A stretch of 64,000 bases of DNA from Nephrocerus scutellatus (taxonomy: Eukaryota > Arthropoda > Insecta > Diptera > Pipunculidae): the NCBI GenBank assembly GCA_947095585.1, contig OX352765.1, positions 57,934,920-57,998,919 of the forward strand, written 5' to 3'. The notes under the pieces are model-generated. The model was not told where the DNA came from. It did not search any database and saw only the letters and a program-made list of their open reading frames with translations. Shown here piece by piece: positions 63,866 through 64,000 of the stretch. The translations under genes and the position numbers were made by a program. Positions within the stretch are counted from its first letter, which is position 1. The number at the start of each line of letters is the position of its first letter.

Positions 63866-63918
63866 AATCGCCTGGCACGACGTCCCCAGCCAAAAAACGT
63901 GCTATATATAGATATAGA

Positions 63919-64000
63919 CTCTCTTCTTTAAATAATAAGAATAGTAAATTCAACGCTTTATTACACCAGCTTTTAATTAGGTAAAAAAAAACAACCCATA
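63919..64000 (+). repeat. Repeat R-like fragment at window end
   Basis: AATAAGAATAGTAAATTCAACGC and TTTATTACACCAGC match the start of repeat R. The last bases, AAAAAACAACCCATA, match the end of repeat H in reverse, so another H copy probably starts here and runs off the window. Confidence 0.6.

Larger units (their letters stand above)
61494..63918 (-). mobile_element. Helitron derivative with helicase C-terminus and minisatellite
   Basis: On the minus strand a 5' terminus TCTATATCTATATATAGCACG (63918) and a 3' terminus ...GGTAATCAGCTAG (61494) bound 2.4 kb. Inside are a block shared with the Helitron-like end at 57460, a roughly 1.4-kb minisatellite, and the C-terminal part of a Helitron helicase. 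The Rep nuclease and most of the helicase are missing. The A and T expected on either side of an insertion are present at the 3' end. Helitrons move by rolling-circle replication; this copy could move only if supplied with proteins by another element. Confidence 0.75.

Noticed and set aside
62436..63953. Several Pro/Thr-rich or Gly-rich frames on both strands
   Set aside because: They lie in the Helitron minisatellite; open frames follow from repeat composition, not selection.

Overview
This window looks like a piece of insect heterochromatin or another transposon-dense region, most likely from a fly (Diptera). The inference rests on the mix of AT-rich DNA with errantivirus-type, mdg1/412-type, mdg3-like and BEL/Pao LTR retrotransposons, several jockey-group non-LTR elements and Helitrons. 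I found no host gene, tRNA, rRNA or CRISPR array. Almost every coding stretch is a transposon gene, and nearly all are broken by stops, frameshifts, deletions or later insertions.

Layout, left to right. 1-2220: truncated errantivirus copy 1 (leader, gag, protease). 2221-2826: reverse-strand jockey-type RT scrap. 2847-3270: Helitron-like 3' end. 3271-13726: an old Ty3/gypsy element (G), split by a jockey-like element (A) that is itself split by a BEL/Pao element (5-bp target duplication GCTTC) and a short MITE-like insert. 13727-34822: an mdg1/412-like element whose first LTR is split by a reverse-strand jockey-type element, which is split in turn by a nearly complete errantivirus (copy 2, 16480-23870). 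Its internal region carries a PHD-finger non-LTR element (E), itself hit by a dispersed repeat (H). 34823-39066: gag-like remnant, a 1.3-kb LTR and mixed non-LTR fragments. 39946-50436: an mdg3-like element (M) with a tRNA-Leu primer site, a SAP-like Gag N-terminus and a partial tandem duplication of pol. 50437-54125: dispersed repeats, minisatellites and a reverse-strand non-LTR 3' end. 54126-56310: jockey element D. 56311-61195: an inverted duplication carrying M-family LTRs and a second SAP-type gag. 61494-63918: a reverse-strand Helitron derivative keeping the helicase C-terminus plus a large minisatellite.

The nesting gives a relative history: G is older than A and the mdg1-like element; A predates BEL; the jockey element in LTR1 predates errantivirus copy 2. 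The near-identical LTR pairs of BEL and errantivirus copy 2 mark those two as the youngest large insertions.

The genes do not work together as a host pathway. They are separate selfish elements, each encoding some or all of Gag, protease, RT/RNase H, integrase, Env, endonuclease-RT or helicase. The most interesting system-level reading is that such a dense, nested archive including errantiviruses could act as a piRNA-producing locus. That is inference and needs small-RNA data. Coordinates of degraded element edges are approximate by about 5-30 bases unless a target-site duplication is quoted.
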